A stretch of DNA of 64,000 bases from Glycomyces amatae (lineage in GTDB: Bacteria > Actinomycetota > Actinomycetes > Mycobacteriales > Micromonosporaceae). Numbering within the stretch: the stretch's first letter is position 1; each line of letters starts with the position of its first letter. Shown here one piece after another: positions 25,106-34,019 of the stretch. Below the pieces are notes generated by a model, which saw only the letters and a list, made by a program, of their open reading frames with translations, searched no databases and was not told the DNA's origin. The position numbers and the translations under genes were made by a program. The stretch lies in contig NZ_JAJLQZ010000003.1 in the NCBI RefSeq assembly GCF_020991375.1, positions 1 to 64,000 on the forward strand, read 5' to 3'.

Positions 25106-26476
25106 TTGTCGCAGCAACAGCTCCTCCCGCCCCCTGTGGACTGGATGCGGCTCAGAAGCGGCCCGGCGAGCCCGGGCGACGCCCCCGCCGGACGGCCGGC
25201 CCCGGCGTTCGCGATGGCGAAGCCGCGGTCCCTCACCTGGGTCCAGACCCTGCTGTGGGTCTTCGCGGCCGTCGCCTCCGTCGCGGACCTCCTGTCCGCG
25301 CTGATCATGGCCCGCGACTTCCAGCCGCTGAGCCTCGCCGGACTCGCCTACGCGCTGTACGCCACGGTCCAGTCGTTCATCACGCCCGCGCAGATCGGGC
25401 GCGGTAAGCGCTGGGCCTGGCTGTGGGCCCTCGCCAGCGCCGTCATCGGGCTGGTGCTGTCGGTCGGCACCACGATGGTCGGGATGAGCCTGCTCGGCAT
25501 GGCGCCGGGGACGGTGCTCTTCGCCGCGGGCGTCGGCGTGCTCTACCTGGTGCTCGTGGTGCTGCTGTGCTCGAAGCCGGTGCGCGAGTGGATCCTCATG
25601 CACCGCGTGCTGCGCGGCGAGGTGCGGGTCCAGGGCGTCCCGGGCCCGGGCATGATGCTCATGGCGGAGCGTTCGGGCGCGAAGCGGACGCCGTCCCGGC
25701 CGCGCTCGCTGGCGTGGGCGCAGGTGCTGTTCTGGGCGGTCGCCTTGACGCCGCTGGCCTGGTCCGTCGCGACGCCGTGGGCGGTCGGGGTCGCCGCGGC
25801 CCTCGGGGGCCTGGCGCTGACCTCGTCGGTCGGCCTGGTGCGGGGGCGGTTCTGGGCGCGGGTGTTCACGCTGGTGTGGGTGGGCGCCGCGGGCGTCGCG
25901 GCCGGTGGCGCGATCGCGCCCGGCCTGCTGCTGGCGACCGGCACGCTCGGGACCAACACCGTCGAGATGCGGACCGGCACGGCTCTCGCGCTGGCGTTCG
26001 GCCTGGAGTTCGCGCTGGCGTGCGTCGCGTTCGGGCTCATGTTCGCCCCGGGGGTGCGGCACTGGACGCCGCCGACGGAGCTGGTCATGGCCTATCGCGA
26101 AGCCGCGCCGGTGATCCCGCCGCAGCCGGGGGCCCCGGCCGTGTCGCGTGCCGAGACGCTGAGGCACGGGACTCCCGTTCCCGGGGCGGCTCCGCCCGTG
26201 CAGGTGGAGGCACCGGTCCCGCCCGCTCCTGCGGCGCCGCCCGCGCCAGCCGCACCGCCTGCGGCGTCGCCTGCTGCTCCGGCCCCGTCCGCGGCACCGC
26301 CGGGGAATCCTCCCGGGCCGCTTCGCAGGCCACCGCATAGTCTTGGGCCGCAATGGAATCCGCCCGGCCCGCCGGTACCGCTCTGCCCGCCTCGCCACCA
26401 CCATCACCACCACCCGGTGCCGCCGCAGCGGCCTCCGGTCCCGCCGCGGCGGGGCGGGCAGCCGCCCCGCCGCTGA
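25106..26476 (+). CDS. Membrane protein with two helical halves and a long proline-rich tail
   Basis: A 456-residue protein. Two blocks of four hydrophobic segments (about 45-165 and 205-325) each begin with a similar phrase ([12 protein letters not shown] and [12 protein letters not shown]), so the membrane part is an internal duplication. The second block ends in [13 protein letters not shown], matching the end of the small membrane protein at 16430-17107. The tail of about 120 residues is mostly Pro and Ala and contains six consecutive histidines (codons 26396-26413). The TTG start at 25106 has GAGAGGG before it; the next ATG (25145) lacks a site. Function is unknown. Confidence 0.6.
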   Translation: MSQQQLLPPPVDWMRLRSGPASPGDAPAGRPAPAFAMAKPRSLTWVQTLLWVFAAVASVADLLSALIMARDFQPLSLAGLAYALYATVQSFITPAQIGRGKRWAWLWALASAVIGLVLSVGTTMVGMSLLGMAPGTVLFAAGVGVLYLVLVVLLCSKPVREWILMHRVLRGEVRVQGVPGPGMMLMAERSGAKRTPSRPRSLAWAQVLFWAVALTPLAWSVATPWAVGVAAALGGLALTSSVGLVRGRFWARVFTLVWVGAAGVAAGGAIAPGLLLATGTLGTNTVEMRTGTALALAFGLEFALACVAFGLMFAPGVRHWTPPTELVMAYREAAPVIPPQPGAPAVSRAETLRHGTPVPGAAPPVQVEAPVPPAPAAPPAPAAPPAASPAAPAPSAAPPGNPPGPLRRPPHSLGPQWNPPGPPVPLCPPRHHHHHHPVPPQRPPVPPRRGGQPPRR

Positions 26477-26538
26477 ACGGCGCCGCTACCGGAACCGGCG
26501 GTGGAGCTGGACGCCCTCGGACGCCACCGGGGCGGTCC

Positions 26539-27015
26539 TCACCGCGCCACCAGGCTCTCCGCGAGTTCGGCGAGCTGACAGGTGACCGCGCCCCAGCCGT
26601 CGGCGAAGCCGAGTTCCTCGTGGCGGGCGCGGGCGGCCGGGTCGCCGTGCCGGACGATGATGCGGTAGTCCGTGCCGTCCGCGTGGTCGCCCATCGTGAC
26701 CTCGGCCGTCATCGGGACCGGCGCGGGGTCCGCGGGGCGCCAGGCGCTGTCGATCGCGTTGGTGAACACGATCCGCTCGAGTTCGTCGACGACGAGGAAG
26801 GTCGCGTCCATGTGCGGGGCGAACGCCGCCCCGTCGTCGCTCATGCGCGTCACCAGGCCGCCGCCGGGCCGGACGTCCAGGCGGTCGACGCGGCACACGG
26901 TCGGCGCGGGGACCCACCACCGGGCGAAGCGGTCCGGATCGGTCCACGCGCGCCAGACCGCGGCGCGGGGGGCGCGGATGATCCGCTCCAGGGTCAGGTC
27001 GAGATCGGGATTCAC
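26539..27015 (-). CDS. SRPBCC/AHSA1-family protein paired with ArsR regulator
   Basis: A 158-residue protein of the START-like fold used to hold hydrophobic ligands. The opening LERIIRAPRAAVWRAWTDPDRFARWWVP is the typical AHSA1-type start, and the long C-terminal helix (GWGAVTCQLAELAESL) closes the cavity. Its GTG start at 27015 overlaps the ArsR stop by GTGA and has GAGGAG five bases upstream. ArsR regulators fused or coupled to this fold are common and often control their own pair; the ligand is unknown. Confidence 0.85.
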   Translation of the reverse strand: MNPDLDLTLERIIRAPRAAVWRAWTDPDRFARWWVPAPTVCRVDRLDVRPGGGLVTRMSDDGAAFAPHMDATFLVVDELERIVFTNAIDSAWRPADPAPVPMTAEVTMGDHADGTDYRIIVRHGDPAARARHEELGFADGWGAVTCQLAELAESLVAR

Positions 27016-27347
27016 TGCTGCTCCTCGGGTTCGGTGACGAGTCGTTCAAGGCGGTCGGTGCGCTCCTCCCAGATCCGGCGCTGCTCCGCGAGCCAGTCGT
27101 CGACGACGGCGAGGCGGTCGCGCCGGAGTTCGCAGGTGCGCACCCGGCCGGACTTGGCCGTGCGGATCAGGCCGTTCGCCTCGAGCATCCGCACGTGCTT
27201 CATGAAGGACGGCAGGGTCATCGGGAAGTCGCGGGCGAGGTCGCCCACGCTCGCCGGGCCGCGTCCGAGGCGCCGGACGACCTCGCGCCGGGTCGGGTCG
27301 GCGAGCGCGACGAACACGCCGTCGAGCTCCTCCAAATACTGTGCCAT
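27012..27347 (-). CDS. ArsR-family winged-helix regulator
   Basis: A 111-residue repressor-type protein. The block LADPTRREVVRRLGRGPASV and the recognition region TLPSFMKHVRMLEANGLI are typical of the ArsR subgroup that partners SRPBCC proteins. No metal-binding cysteine motif (C-V-C) is present, so it is not a classic metal sensor. ATG 27347 is chosen over the long upstream extension because MAQYLEELDGVFVALADPTRR is the conserved start. The next gene downstream overlaps and is presumably co-transcribed. Confidence 0.85.
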   Translation of the reverse strand: MAQYLEELDGVFVALADPTRREVVRRLGRGPASVGDLARDFPMTLPSFMKHVRMLEANGLIRTAKSGRVRTCELRRDRLAVVDDWLAEQRRIWEERTDRLERLVTEPEEQQ

Positions 27348-27468
27348 GAGGCTAAGTATTGCGCATCGGAACACTGAGCGCAAGGGTTGAGCGTCGGCGC
27401 CCTCGAGCGGTGGGCCCGCGCCGCCGAGGCCCGTGGGGCCACGGTCGGCGAAGGCTGGGTTCATGGTC

Positions 27469-27481
27469 TAGACTCTGGACT
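27469..27481 (+). promoter_or_regulatory. Leaderless -10 element for the HxlR-type regulator gene
   Basis: TAGACT at 27469-27474 ends seven bases before GTG 27482; there is no ribosome binding site. The same hexamer is used by the LacI gene at 38611. Confidence 0.55.
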
Positions 27482-27907
27482 GTGGATCACGGAATGGCGG
27501 AAGTGCTCGGTGTCGTCGGGGACCGGTGGGCCCTGCTCATCGTCCGCGAGACGGCGCTCGGGCTGCGGCGCTTCGACCAGCTCCAGGCGTCGACCGGGGC
27601 GCCCCGGCAGGTGCTCTCCGACCGCCTGCACCGCCTCACCGAGGCGGGGCTGCTCAGCACGCGCCCCTACCGCACGCCCGGGCAGCGGACCCGCCACGAG
27701 TACGTGCTCACCGAGGCCGGCATCGACCTGATCCCCGTCCTGGCGGCGCTGTCCGACTGGGGCGAGCGCCACCGCGGCGCCGGGGCCCTCCCCGAGATCG
27801 TGTACCGGCACAGCAGCTGCGGGGGCCGCGTCACCGCGGCGCTGCAATGCGAGTGCGGCGAGCGGATCGACCCGCACGGGCGGCTCATCGCCGAGGTGCG
27901 CCGCTGA
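27482..27907 (+). CDS. HxlR-family winged-helix regulator
   Basis: A 141-residue protein. VVGDRWALLIVRETALGLRRFDQLQ, split here as VVGDRWALLIVRE and RRFDQLQ, plus LSDRLHRLTEAGLL and the wing RHEYVLTEAG are the HxlR signature. A C-terminal extension carries cysteines in SSCGG and CECGE, which could bind metal or sense redox state and are not part of the minimal family. The gene lies directly upstream of a thioredoxin gene on the same strand (52 bases), which supports a redox link. GTG 27482 is supported by the leaderless -10. Confidence 0.85.
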   Translation: MDHGMAEVLGVVGDRWALLIVRETALGLRRFDQLQASTGAPRQVLSDRLHRLTEAGLLSTRPYRTPGQRTRHEYVLTEAGIDLIPVLAALSDWGERHRGAGALPEIVYRHSSCGGRVTAALQCECGERIDPHGRLIAEVRR

Positions 27908-27959
27908 CCGCCGTCCTGTGGAAGCGCATCACCACGACCATCTGAACATAGGAGTACGC

Positions 27960-28304
27960 ATGCCGCTCAACGCGACCACCGACGCCGCCTTCACCGACGA
28001 CGTCCTGGCGAGCCCCCTCCCGGTCCTCGTCGAGTTCACCGCCGAATGGTGCCCGCCGTGCAAGACGATCGCCCCGGTGCTCGAGCAGATCGCCGACAGC
28101 GAGCGCGACCGGATGCGGGTGGTGGCGCTCGACGTCGACGCCAACCCGGAGACGACCATGAAGTACCAGGTCATGGGGATGCCGACGCTGGCGCTGTTCG
28201 TCTCCGGCGAAGTCGTCGCGCAGATCGTGGGCGCCCGCCCGCGGGCCGCGATCATGCGCGAACTGGAACCGCACCTGCGCCGGTCCGCGCCGTCCGTCGG
28301 CTGA
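27960..28304 (+). CDS. Thioredoxin-fold protein with CPPC active site
   Basis: A 114-residue cytosolic protein of normal thioredoxin length. The active site is EWCPPC (Cys31 and Cys34) rather than the usual WCGPC; a proline in place of glycine lowers or alters the redox potential in known variants. The cis-proline loop GMPTLALF and the central strand VLVEFTAEW are intact. GGAG lies six bases before ATG 27960. It follows the HxlR regulator and may share its transcript. Reducing partner proteins with dithiols is the expected role. Confidence 0.88.
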   Translation: MPLNATTDAAFTDDVLASPLPVLVEFTAEWCPPCKTIAPVLEQIADSERDRMRVVALDVDANPETTMKYQVMGMPTLALFVSGEVVAQIVGARPRAAIMRELEPHLRRSAPSVG

Positions 28305-28326
28305 GGTCCGCCGCGGCCGCATCGGG

Positions 28327-28354
28327 CCCCGGTCCGGCCCCGGCCGGACCGGGG
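28327..28354. terminator. Bidirectional terminator between thioredoxin and YesL genes
   Basis: A perfect hairpin with 11-bp arms (28327-28337, 28344-28354) and a CCCCGG loop fills most of the 51-base gap between two convergent stop codons. Confidence 0.8.
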
Positions 28355-28355
28355 G

Positions 28356-29042
28356 TCAGCCCCCGGTCGTGAACCGCTCGGTGACATCGGCGACCGCCGG
28401 GCGCACGACCAGCCACAGCAGACCGGCGAACGCCCAGCCCAGCGGGAGCAGCAGCGCCTCCGAGCCGGCGACCGCGGTGGCGGCGGCGACCACCAGGATC
28501 GCCAGGACGCCCAGGGACGTCCGCCAGGAGAGGAAGCACTCCGCCGCCGCCACGCGGAGGACGTCCCTGAACCGGAACGAGAAGAACGAGGTCACCGCGA
28601 GCAGGTGCCCCGACCACACGGCCAGCGCCGCCAGAAGCACGAAGGCGACCGGCCGCAGGGGCGCGCCCCCGGGGACGCCCTCGGCGAAGAGGACGTTCAC
28701 GGCCAGCACCGTCGCCAGCGCGAGCACGGGGACCCACCAGGCGAGCGTGTCCCGCAGGTTCAGCCGGAGCCCGCGCAGCAGCGGCCGCGCCGGGCTCAGG
28801 TCCGGTTCCCGCGACCACGCCCGCTGGCCGTACAGCGCCGCCGAGAGCGCGGGCGCGACGGGCAGCAGCGCGGCCATGAAGAACGCGACGTTCGCGGGCT
28901 CGGGCGACAGCAGGGTCCACAGCAGCAGGGTCGGCAGGCCCGCCGCCGCGAGGAACAGCCCGAGGACGAGGTACCGGTAGACCGCGGCGGTCAACCGGGA
29001 GAGCGCCCCCGGGCCGATCTCGTCGGCGTCGGTGCGCGTCAC
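28356..29042 (-). CDS. YesL-family (DUF624) membrane protein
   Basis: A 228-residue protein with about six hydrophobic segments. The N-terminal region (LSRLTAAVYRYLVLGLFLAA) and the repeated W-rich helices match YesL/DUF624, proteins of unknown function that accompany LplABC/YteP-type sugar ABC transporters in Bacillus and actinomycetes. The GTG start at 29042 overlaps the permease stop by GTGA, making it the last gene of the transporter operon. A terminator lies at 28327-28354. Confidence 0.75.
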   Translation of the reverse strand: MTRTDADEIGPGALSRLTAAVYRYLVLGLFLAAAGLPTLLLWTLLSPEPANVAFFMAALLPVAPALSAALYGQRAWSREPDLSPARPLLRGLRLNLRDTLAWWVPVLALATVLAVNVLFAEGVPGGAPLRPVAFVLLAALAVWSGHLLAVTSFFSFRFRDVLRVAAAECFLSWRTSLGVLAILVVAAATAVAGSEALLLPLGWAFAGLLWLVVRPAVADVTERFTTGG

Positions 29043-29968
29043 CCCTTCACCGACCCCAGCATCACGCCCGACACGAAGTAGCGCTGCACGAAGGGGTAGA
29101 CGCACAGGATGGGGATGACGGTGAGGATCATCGTCACCGCCTGGATGTTCGTGGACACCAGCGCGGTCGTCGTCCCCGCGGCCGCCGCCCCCTCGGAGGC
29201 CGATGTGGACGCCCCCGCGATGAGGTTCCGCAGGAACAGCGTGACGGGGAACAGCTCGGTCTTGTCGAGGTAGAGGAACGCGGCGAACCAGTCGTTCCAG
29301 TAGGCGACCGAGTAGAACAGCACCATCGTGGCGATGACCGCCTTGGACAGCGGCAGCGTGATCCGCCCGAAGATGCCGTACCAGCCGAGCCCGTCGATCT
29401 GCGCGGCCTCCTCGAGCTCCTTCGGCAGGCTCTCGAAGAACGACTTCATGACCAGGAGGTTGAACACCGAGATCGCACCGGGGAGCACGATCGCCCACAT
29501 GGTGTTCTTCATGCCCAGCGAGGAGATGAGCACGTAGTTCGGCACGAGGCCGCCGTTGAAGAACATCGTGAACACGGCGATGCCGATGAGCGCCTTGCGG
29601 CCCTTGAGGTGCTTCTTCGACAGCACGTACGCGTAGGTGGTGGTGAGCAGCATGGCGATCACCGTGCCGACCACCGTGTACAGCACGGTGTTGCCGTAGT
29701 TGCGCCAGAAGGTGTCGTTCGACATCACCGCGGCGTAGGTGTCGGTGTTGAAGCCGACGGGCCAGAAGCTGACCTGGCCGGCGTTGATCGCGCCCGGCGA
29801 GCTGAACGACTGCGCGAGCACCGTGACGAACGGGTACAGCATCGCCGCGCACAGGAGGACGAGGAGGACCGTGTTGACGGCGCCGAAGGCGCGCGTCCCG
29901 CGGGTCTCCCGCACTGGACGGGGGCGCCTCGGCGTCCTCGTCGCGTTCTCGGAGATCACGTCGGTCAC
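29039..29968 (-). CDS. Carbohydrate ABC transporter permease (LplC/YtcP type)
   Basis: A 309-residue inner-membrane protein with six hydrophobic segments. The EAA loop ELEEAAQIDGLGWYGIFGRITLP, quoted in part as EEAAQIDGLG, is the contact point for the ATPase subunit. It ends with the family-typical FVQRYFVSGVMLGSVKG. It pairs with the permease encoded upstream to form the membrane channel for an oligosaccharide, here likely xylan-derived because of the neighbouring enzymes. No ATPase gene is nearby, which fits use of a shared MsmK-like ATPase. GTG 29968 overlaps the previous stop by GTGA. Confidence 0.88.
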   Translation of the reverse strand: MTDVISENATRTPRRPRPVRETRGTRAFGAVNTVLLVLLCAAMLYPFVTVLAQSFSSPGAINAGQVSFWPVGFNTDTYAAVMSNDTFWRNYGNTVLYTVVGTVIAMLLTTTYAYVLSKKHLKGRKALIGIAVFTMFFNGGLVPNYVLISSLGMKNTMWAIVLPGAISVFNLLVMKSFFESLPKELEEAAQIDGLGWYGIFGRITLPLSKAVIATMVLFYSVAYWNDWFAAFLYLDKTELFPVTLFLRNLIAGASTSASEGAAAAGTTTALVSTNIQAVTMILTVIPILCVYPFVQRYFVSGVMLGSVKG

Positions 29969-30987
29969 CACAGGCTCGTCCCCACCATCCGCCGCGAGAT
30001 CAGGTTCGCGGAAAGCACCATCACGAGGCCGATCACCGCCTGGAACAGGCCGATCGCCGCCGCATAACTGAGATTGTTCGACACGAGGCCGACCCGGTAG
30101 AGGTACGTGGAGATGACGTCGGCCGTCTCGTACGTCAGCGGGTTGTACAGCAGGAGCACCTTCTCGAAGCCGACGTTGAGGAACGTGCCGATGTTGAGGA
30201 CCAGGAGCGTCATCATGGTCGGGCGGATGCCGGGGAGCGTGACGTGCCAGGTCTGGCGCCACCGGCCCGCCCCGTCGATCCTCGCCGCCTCGTACAGGGA
30301 GTCGTCGACCGTGGTGAGCGCCGCCAGGTAGAGGATCGTGCCCCACCCGACGGTCTGCCACACCTCGGAGCCGACGTAGACGGCGCGGAACCACTCGGGC
30401 CGCTGGAGGAACGGGATGCCCTCGCCGCCGAACGCCCCGATGACCTGGTTGACCGTGCCCTGCAACGAGAGCAGTTGCATGAGCATGCCGACGACGATGA
30501 CGACCGAGAGGAAGTGCGGCAGGTAGGAGATCGACTGCACGATCTTCTTGAAGTGCCGCTTGCGCACCTCGTTCAGCAGGAGCGCGAGCACGATCGGGAG
30601 CGGGAAGCAGACCACGAGGGTCAGTCCGCCCAGGATCGCGGTGTTCGCGAACACGTGCCAGAACGTGGGGTCGTTGATGAACATCTCGATGTATCGGAGG
30701 CCGACCCACTCGTCGCCGAACATGCTGCCGCCGGGGCGGAACCTCCGGAACGCGATGACGTTCCCGATCATGGGGCCGTACTTGAAGATCGCGAAGAAGA
30801 TCAGGGGGACCAGGGCGAGGCTGTACAGCTGCCAGTCGCGCCGGAAGGCCTCCCGCCAGGTCTGCTTGCGCTTGCGGGGCCGGGGGCCCGGCCCCGCGGC
30901 GCCCGGTCGCGTCGCGGGCCGCTCGGGGGCGGTCTTCCCGGTCGCGTCGGCCGGCCGCGGAGCCGTTTCGTCTCGTGTGAGGGGCAT
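29965..30987 (-). CDS. Carbohydrate ABC transporter permease (LplB/YteP type)
   Basis: A 340-residue permease with a basic, proline-rich cytosolic N-terminus of about 45 residues and six hydrophobic segments. The EAA loop is LYEAARIDGAGRWRQTWHVTLPG (core YEAARIDGAG). Members of this branch are long at the N-terminus and end in NLISRRMVGTSLW. ATG 30987 has GGAGGA seven bases upstream. It forms a heterodimer with the permease encoded at 29039-29968. Confidence 0.88.
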   Translation of the reverse strand: MPLTRDETAPRPADATGKTAPERPATRPGAAGPGPRPRKRKQTWREAFRRDWQLYSLALVPLIFFAIFKYGPMIGNVIAFRRFRPGGSMFGDEWVGLRYIEMFINDPTFWHVFANTAILGGLTLVVCFPLPIVLALLLNEVRKRHFKKIVQSISYLPHFLSVVIVVGMLMQLLSLQGTVNQVIGAFGGEGIPFLQRPEWFRAVYVGSEVWQTVGWGTILYLAALTTVDDSLYEAARIDGAGRWRQTWHVTLPGIRPTMMTLLVLNIGTFLNVGFEKVLLLYNPLTYETADVISTYLYRVGLVSNNLSYAAAIGLFQAVIGLVMVLSANLISRRMVGTSLW

Positions 30988-31034
30988 GTGCGCTTCCTCC
31001 CGTCCGGGCCGGGGCGGGTGCCCCGGCCGGCGGA

Positions 31035-32714
31035 TCAGGAGTTCTCCTCCTCGAAGCGGTCGCGGGCGCCGTTGATGAGGTCGACGTACTGCTGGAGGCC
31101 CTGGGCCTCGAGCTCGGCCACGTAGTCGTCCCATTCGGCGATGTCGCGCTCGCCCATGATGAACCGCAGCGTGTTCGTGTCGACGGTGTCCTTGATCGGC
31201 GTGGCGAGGAGCGACGCCTGCTCGAGCTCCATCTCGTCGAGGGGGGCGGGCGGGTTCGGGTCGCGCGGGGTCCGCGTGGCGAGCACGGAGTCGATGTACT
31301 CGACGAACGTGGGGGTGTTGTAGGACTCCTTGAGGGCGCGCGACTCGGTCGAGTCGGCGAACACCGCGTTGGACCAGCCGAGGTCCTCCTGGATGTCCGT
31401 GGCCGCGCCGGGGTTGATGTTGTAGGCGTTGAGGGAGTACTCGGGCTTGAGGGTGATCGTGCCGTCGGCGTCCTTGGTGTAGGTCTCGTCGAGGACGCCC
31501 CAGCGGACCAGTTCGCGCGCTTCGGGGTTGTAGTAGAGCCAGTCGAGGAACTGGAGCGTGGCGAGGAAGTGCTCGGACTCGGCGACCTCGGAGTTGAGCA
31601 TGAACCCGTTCCAGAAGTTGCGCGGCTCGCAGACCTGGCCGGCCGGGCCCCCGGGCGGGGCGATCTGGAGGACCTCGTAGTTGCCTTCGCCGACCGTCTC
31701 GTTCAGGGCCTGCGCGAACTCGATGGCGGTGCCGCTGGAGCCGGAGGCGGCGAACACGAGCTCGTTGGCGAACTTCTCGGCGACGCTGCCGCCGCCCCCG
31801 CCGTCGTTGGCGGCCGTGAGCGACTCGGTGTCGAGGAGGCCGTCGGCGACGAGGCCGCGGAAGTACTCGACCATCTGCTTGTACCCCTCGGACACGGCGG
31901 TGTACTGGAGCTTGCCGGAGCCGTCGTCCATCATGCCGTCGCCGAAGCCCCAGCCGGCCTGCGCGCCGAACGCGTGCGCGGCGTAGTTGAGCATCGACGC
32001 CGCCTCGAAGCCGTCGGCGAGGGGCTTGGAGTCGGGGTACTCGGCCTTGATCTTGACGAGGGCCTCGCGCATCTCGTCCCAGGTCTCGGGGATGCCGCCC
32101 GCGACGCTCTCGAAGACGTCCTTGCGGACGACGAGCGTGAAGACGGGGACCGAGACCTCCTGGAGGCCGGGGAGCATGTAGTACTTGCCGTCGGCCTGCT
32201 TGAGGTTGTCGATCATCTCGCCGAGGTCCCACTCCTCCACGTACTTCTGGAAGTGCGGCATGTGCTCGACGTAGTCGCTGATCGGGAGGATCGCGCCCGA
32301 GGAGACGAAGGAGTCCTCGTCGCCGGTGTAGATCAGCGGGATGACGGAGGGGGCGTCGCCCGCGCTGATCAGGAGGCTGCGCTTCTCGACCGCGTCGCTG
32401 AAGGGGATGGTCGTGACCTCGAGCTTCACGTTGGTGCGCTTCTCGATCTCGGTGAAGAACTGCCACGAGTCGGTGATGGGGACTTCGGGCCACTCCGTCC
32501 ACAGGAGCGAGAGGGTGAACGCCTCGGTGGCCGTGAACTGGGAGTCGGCGGCGTAGTCGTCCATCGCGCCCTTGGACTGCGCCTCGAGGTCCACTTCGGT
32601 GTCGCCGTCGTCGCTGCACGCCGCGAGTGCGAGCGCGCCGGAGGCGGCGATCGAGATACCGATAACACCACGACGGGTCGCTCTCATGGGCGTACGCCCG
32701 AACACGTCTGACAT
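31035..32714 (-). CDS. Sugar-binding lipoprotein of the ABC transporter (LplA/YtcQ type)
   Basis: A 559-residue solute-binding lipoprotein. A twin-arginine-like stretch (ATRRGVIGIS) precedes the lipobox LALAAC with the lipidated cysteine at residue 33. The mature part has the two-lobed pattern of large oligosaccharide-binding proteins, with PISDYVEHMPHFQKYV and DGKYYMLPGLQE as recognisable family segments. It should capture xylo- or arabinoxylo-oligosaccharides outside the membrane and deliver them to the two permeases. AAGGAG stands about five bases before ATG 32714. An operator-like dyad lies 85 bases upstream, in common with the xylanase operon. Confidence 0.88.
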   Translation of the reverse strand: MSDVFGRTPMRATRRGVIGISIAASGALALAACSDDGDTEVDLEAQSKGAMDDYAADSQFTATEAFTLSLLWTEWPEVPITDSWQFFTEIEKRTNVKLEVTTIPFSDAVEKRSLLISAGDAPSVIPLIYTGDEDSFVSSGAILPISDYVEHMPHFQKYVEEWDLGEMIDNLKQADGKYYMLPGLQEVSVPVFTLVVRKDVFESVAGGIPETWDEMREALVKIKAEYPDSKPLADGFEAASMLNYAAHAFGAQAGWGFGDGMMDDGSGKLQYTAVSEGYKQMVEYFRGLVADGLLDTESLTAANDGGGGGSVAEKFANELVFAASGSSGTAIEFAQALNETVGEGNYEVLQIAPPGGPAGQVCEPRNFWNGFMLNSEVAESEHFLATLQFLDWLYYNPEARELVRWGVLDETYTKDADGTITLKPEYSLNAYNINPGAATDIQEDLGWSNAVFADSTESRALKESYNTPTFVEYIDSVLATRTPRDPNPPAPLDEMELEQASLLATPIKDTVDTNTLRFIMGERDIAEWDDYVAELEAQGLQQYVDLINGARDRFEEENS

Positions 32715-32767
32715 GTCTCTCCTTATGGGGGGTTGTCTTCGTTCCGCCCGGGGTCGGCACGGCGTCC

Positions 32768-32787
32768 GCTGCGAGAGGGATCGCAGC
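32768..32787. repeat. 7-bp inverted repeat in the leader of the binding-protein gene
   Basis: GCTGCGA-GAGGGA-TCGCAGC is a perfect dyad 54 bases upstream of the binding-protein start. It may form a hairpin in the 5' leader or serve as a second operator. Confidence 0.35.
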
Positions 32788-32798
32788 ACCGCGCTGAG

Positions 32799-32809
32799 CG
32801 AAAGTTTCG
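32799..32809. promoter_or_regulatory. CGAAAGTTTCG dyad, candidate LacI operator of the transporter operon
   Basis: A perfect palindrome CGAAA-G-TTTCG lies 85 bases upstream of the binding-protein start. It has the GTTTCGAA core also present in the larger dyad at 38487-38517 ahead of the glycosidase operon, and fits the general CGAAA-N-TTTCG form that I recall for xylan or xyloside repressors in streptomycetes. Confidence 0.55.
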
Positions 32810-32923
32810 AAGAGATTTCCGATACTTTCCAGAGCGTAGTTTCACGGAGCGCCCGTGTCAATGAGTGTTTTCCGCGAGCACTCCGTCACCTCGTGTGGCG
32901 GGAGGTGGCGGAGGGACGCGGGC

Positions 32924-32961
32924 GGCCTCGGGGAGCCCCAGGCACGAGGCTCCCCGAGGCC
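32924..32961 (-). terminator. Terminator of the glycosidase operon
   Basis: A perfect hairpin with 14-bp arms (32924-32937, 32948-32961) and a ten-base loop begins eight bases past the GH10 stop codon. It separates the enzyme operon from the transporter operon. Confidence 0.85.
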
Positions 32962-32969
32962 GGAGCGGT

Positions 32970-34019
<1,050 letters not shown>

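Noticed and set aside
26396-26413. Six-histidine codon run as a vector or cloning trace
   Set aside because: It sits inside a natural proline-rich tail, uses mixed CAC and CAT codons and has no vector-like flanks.
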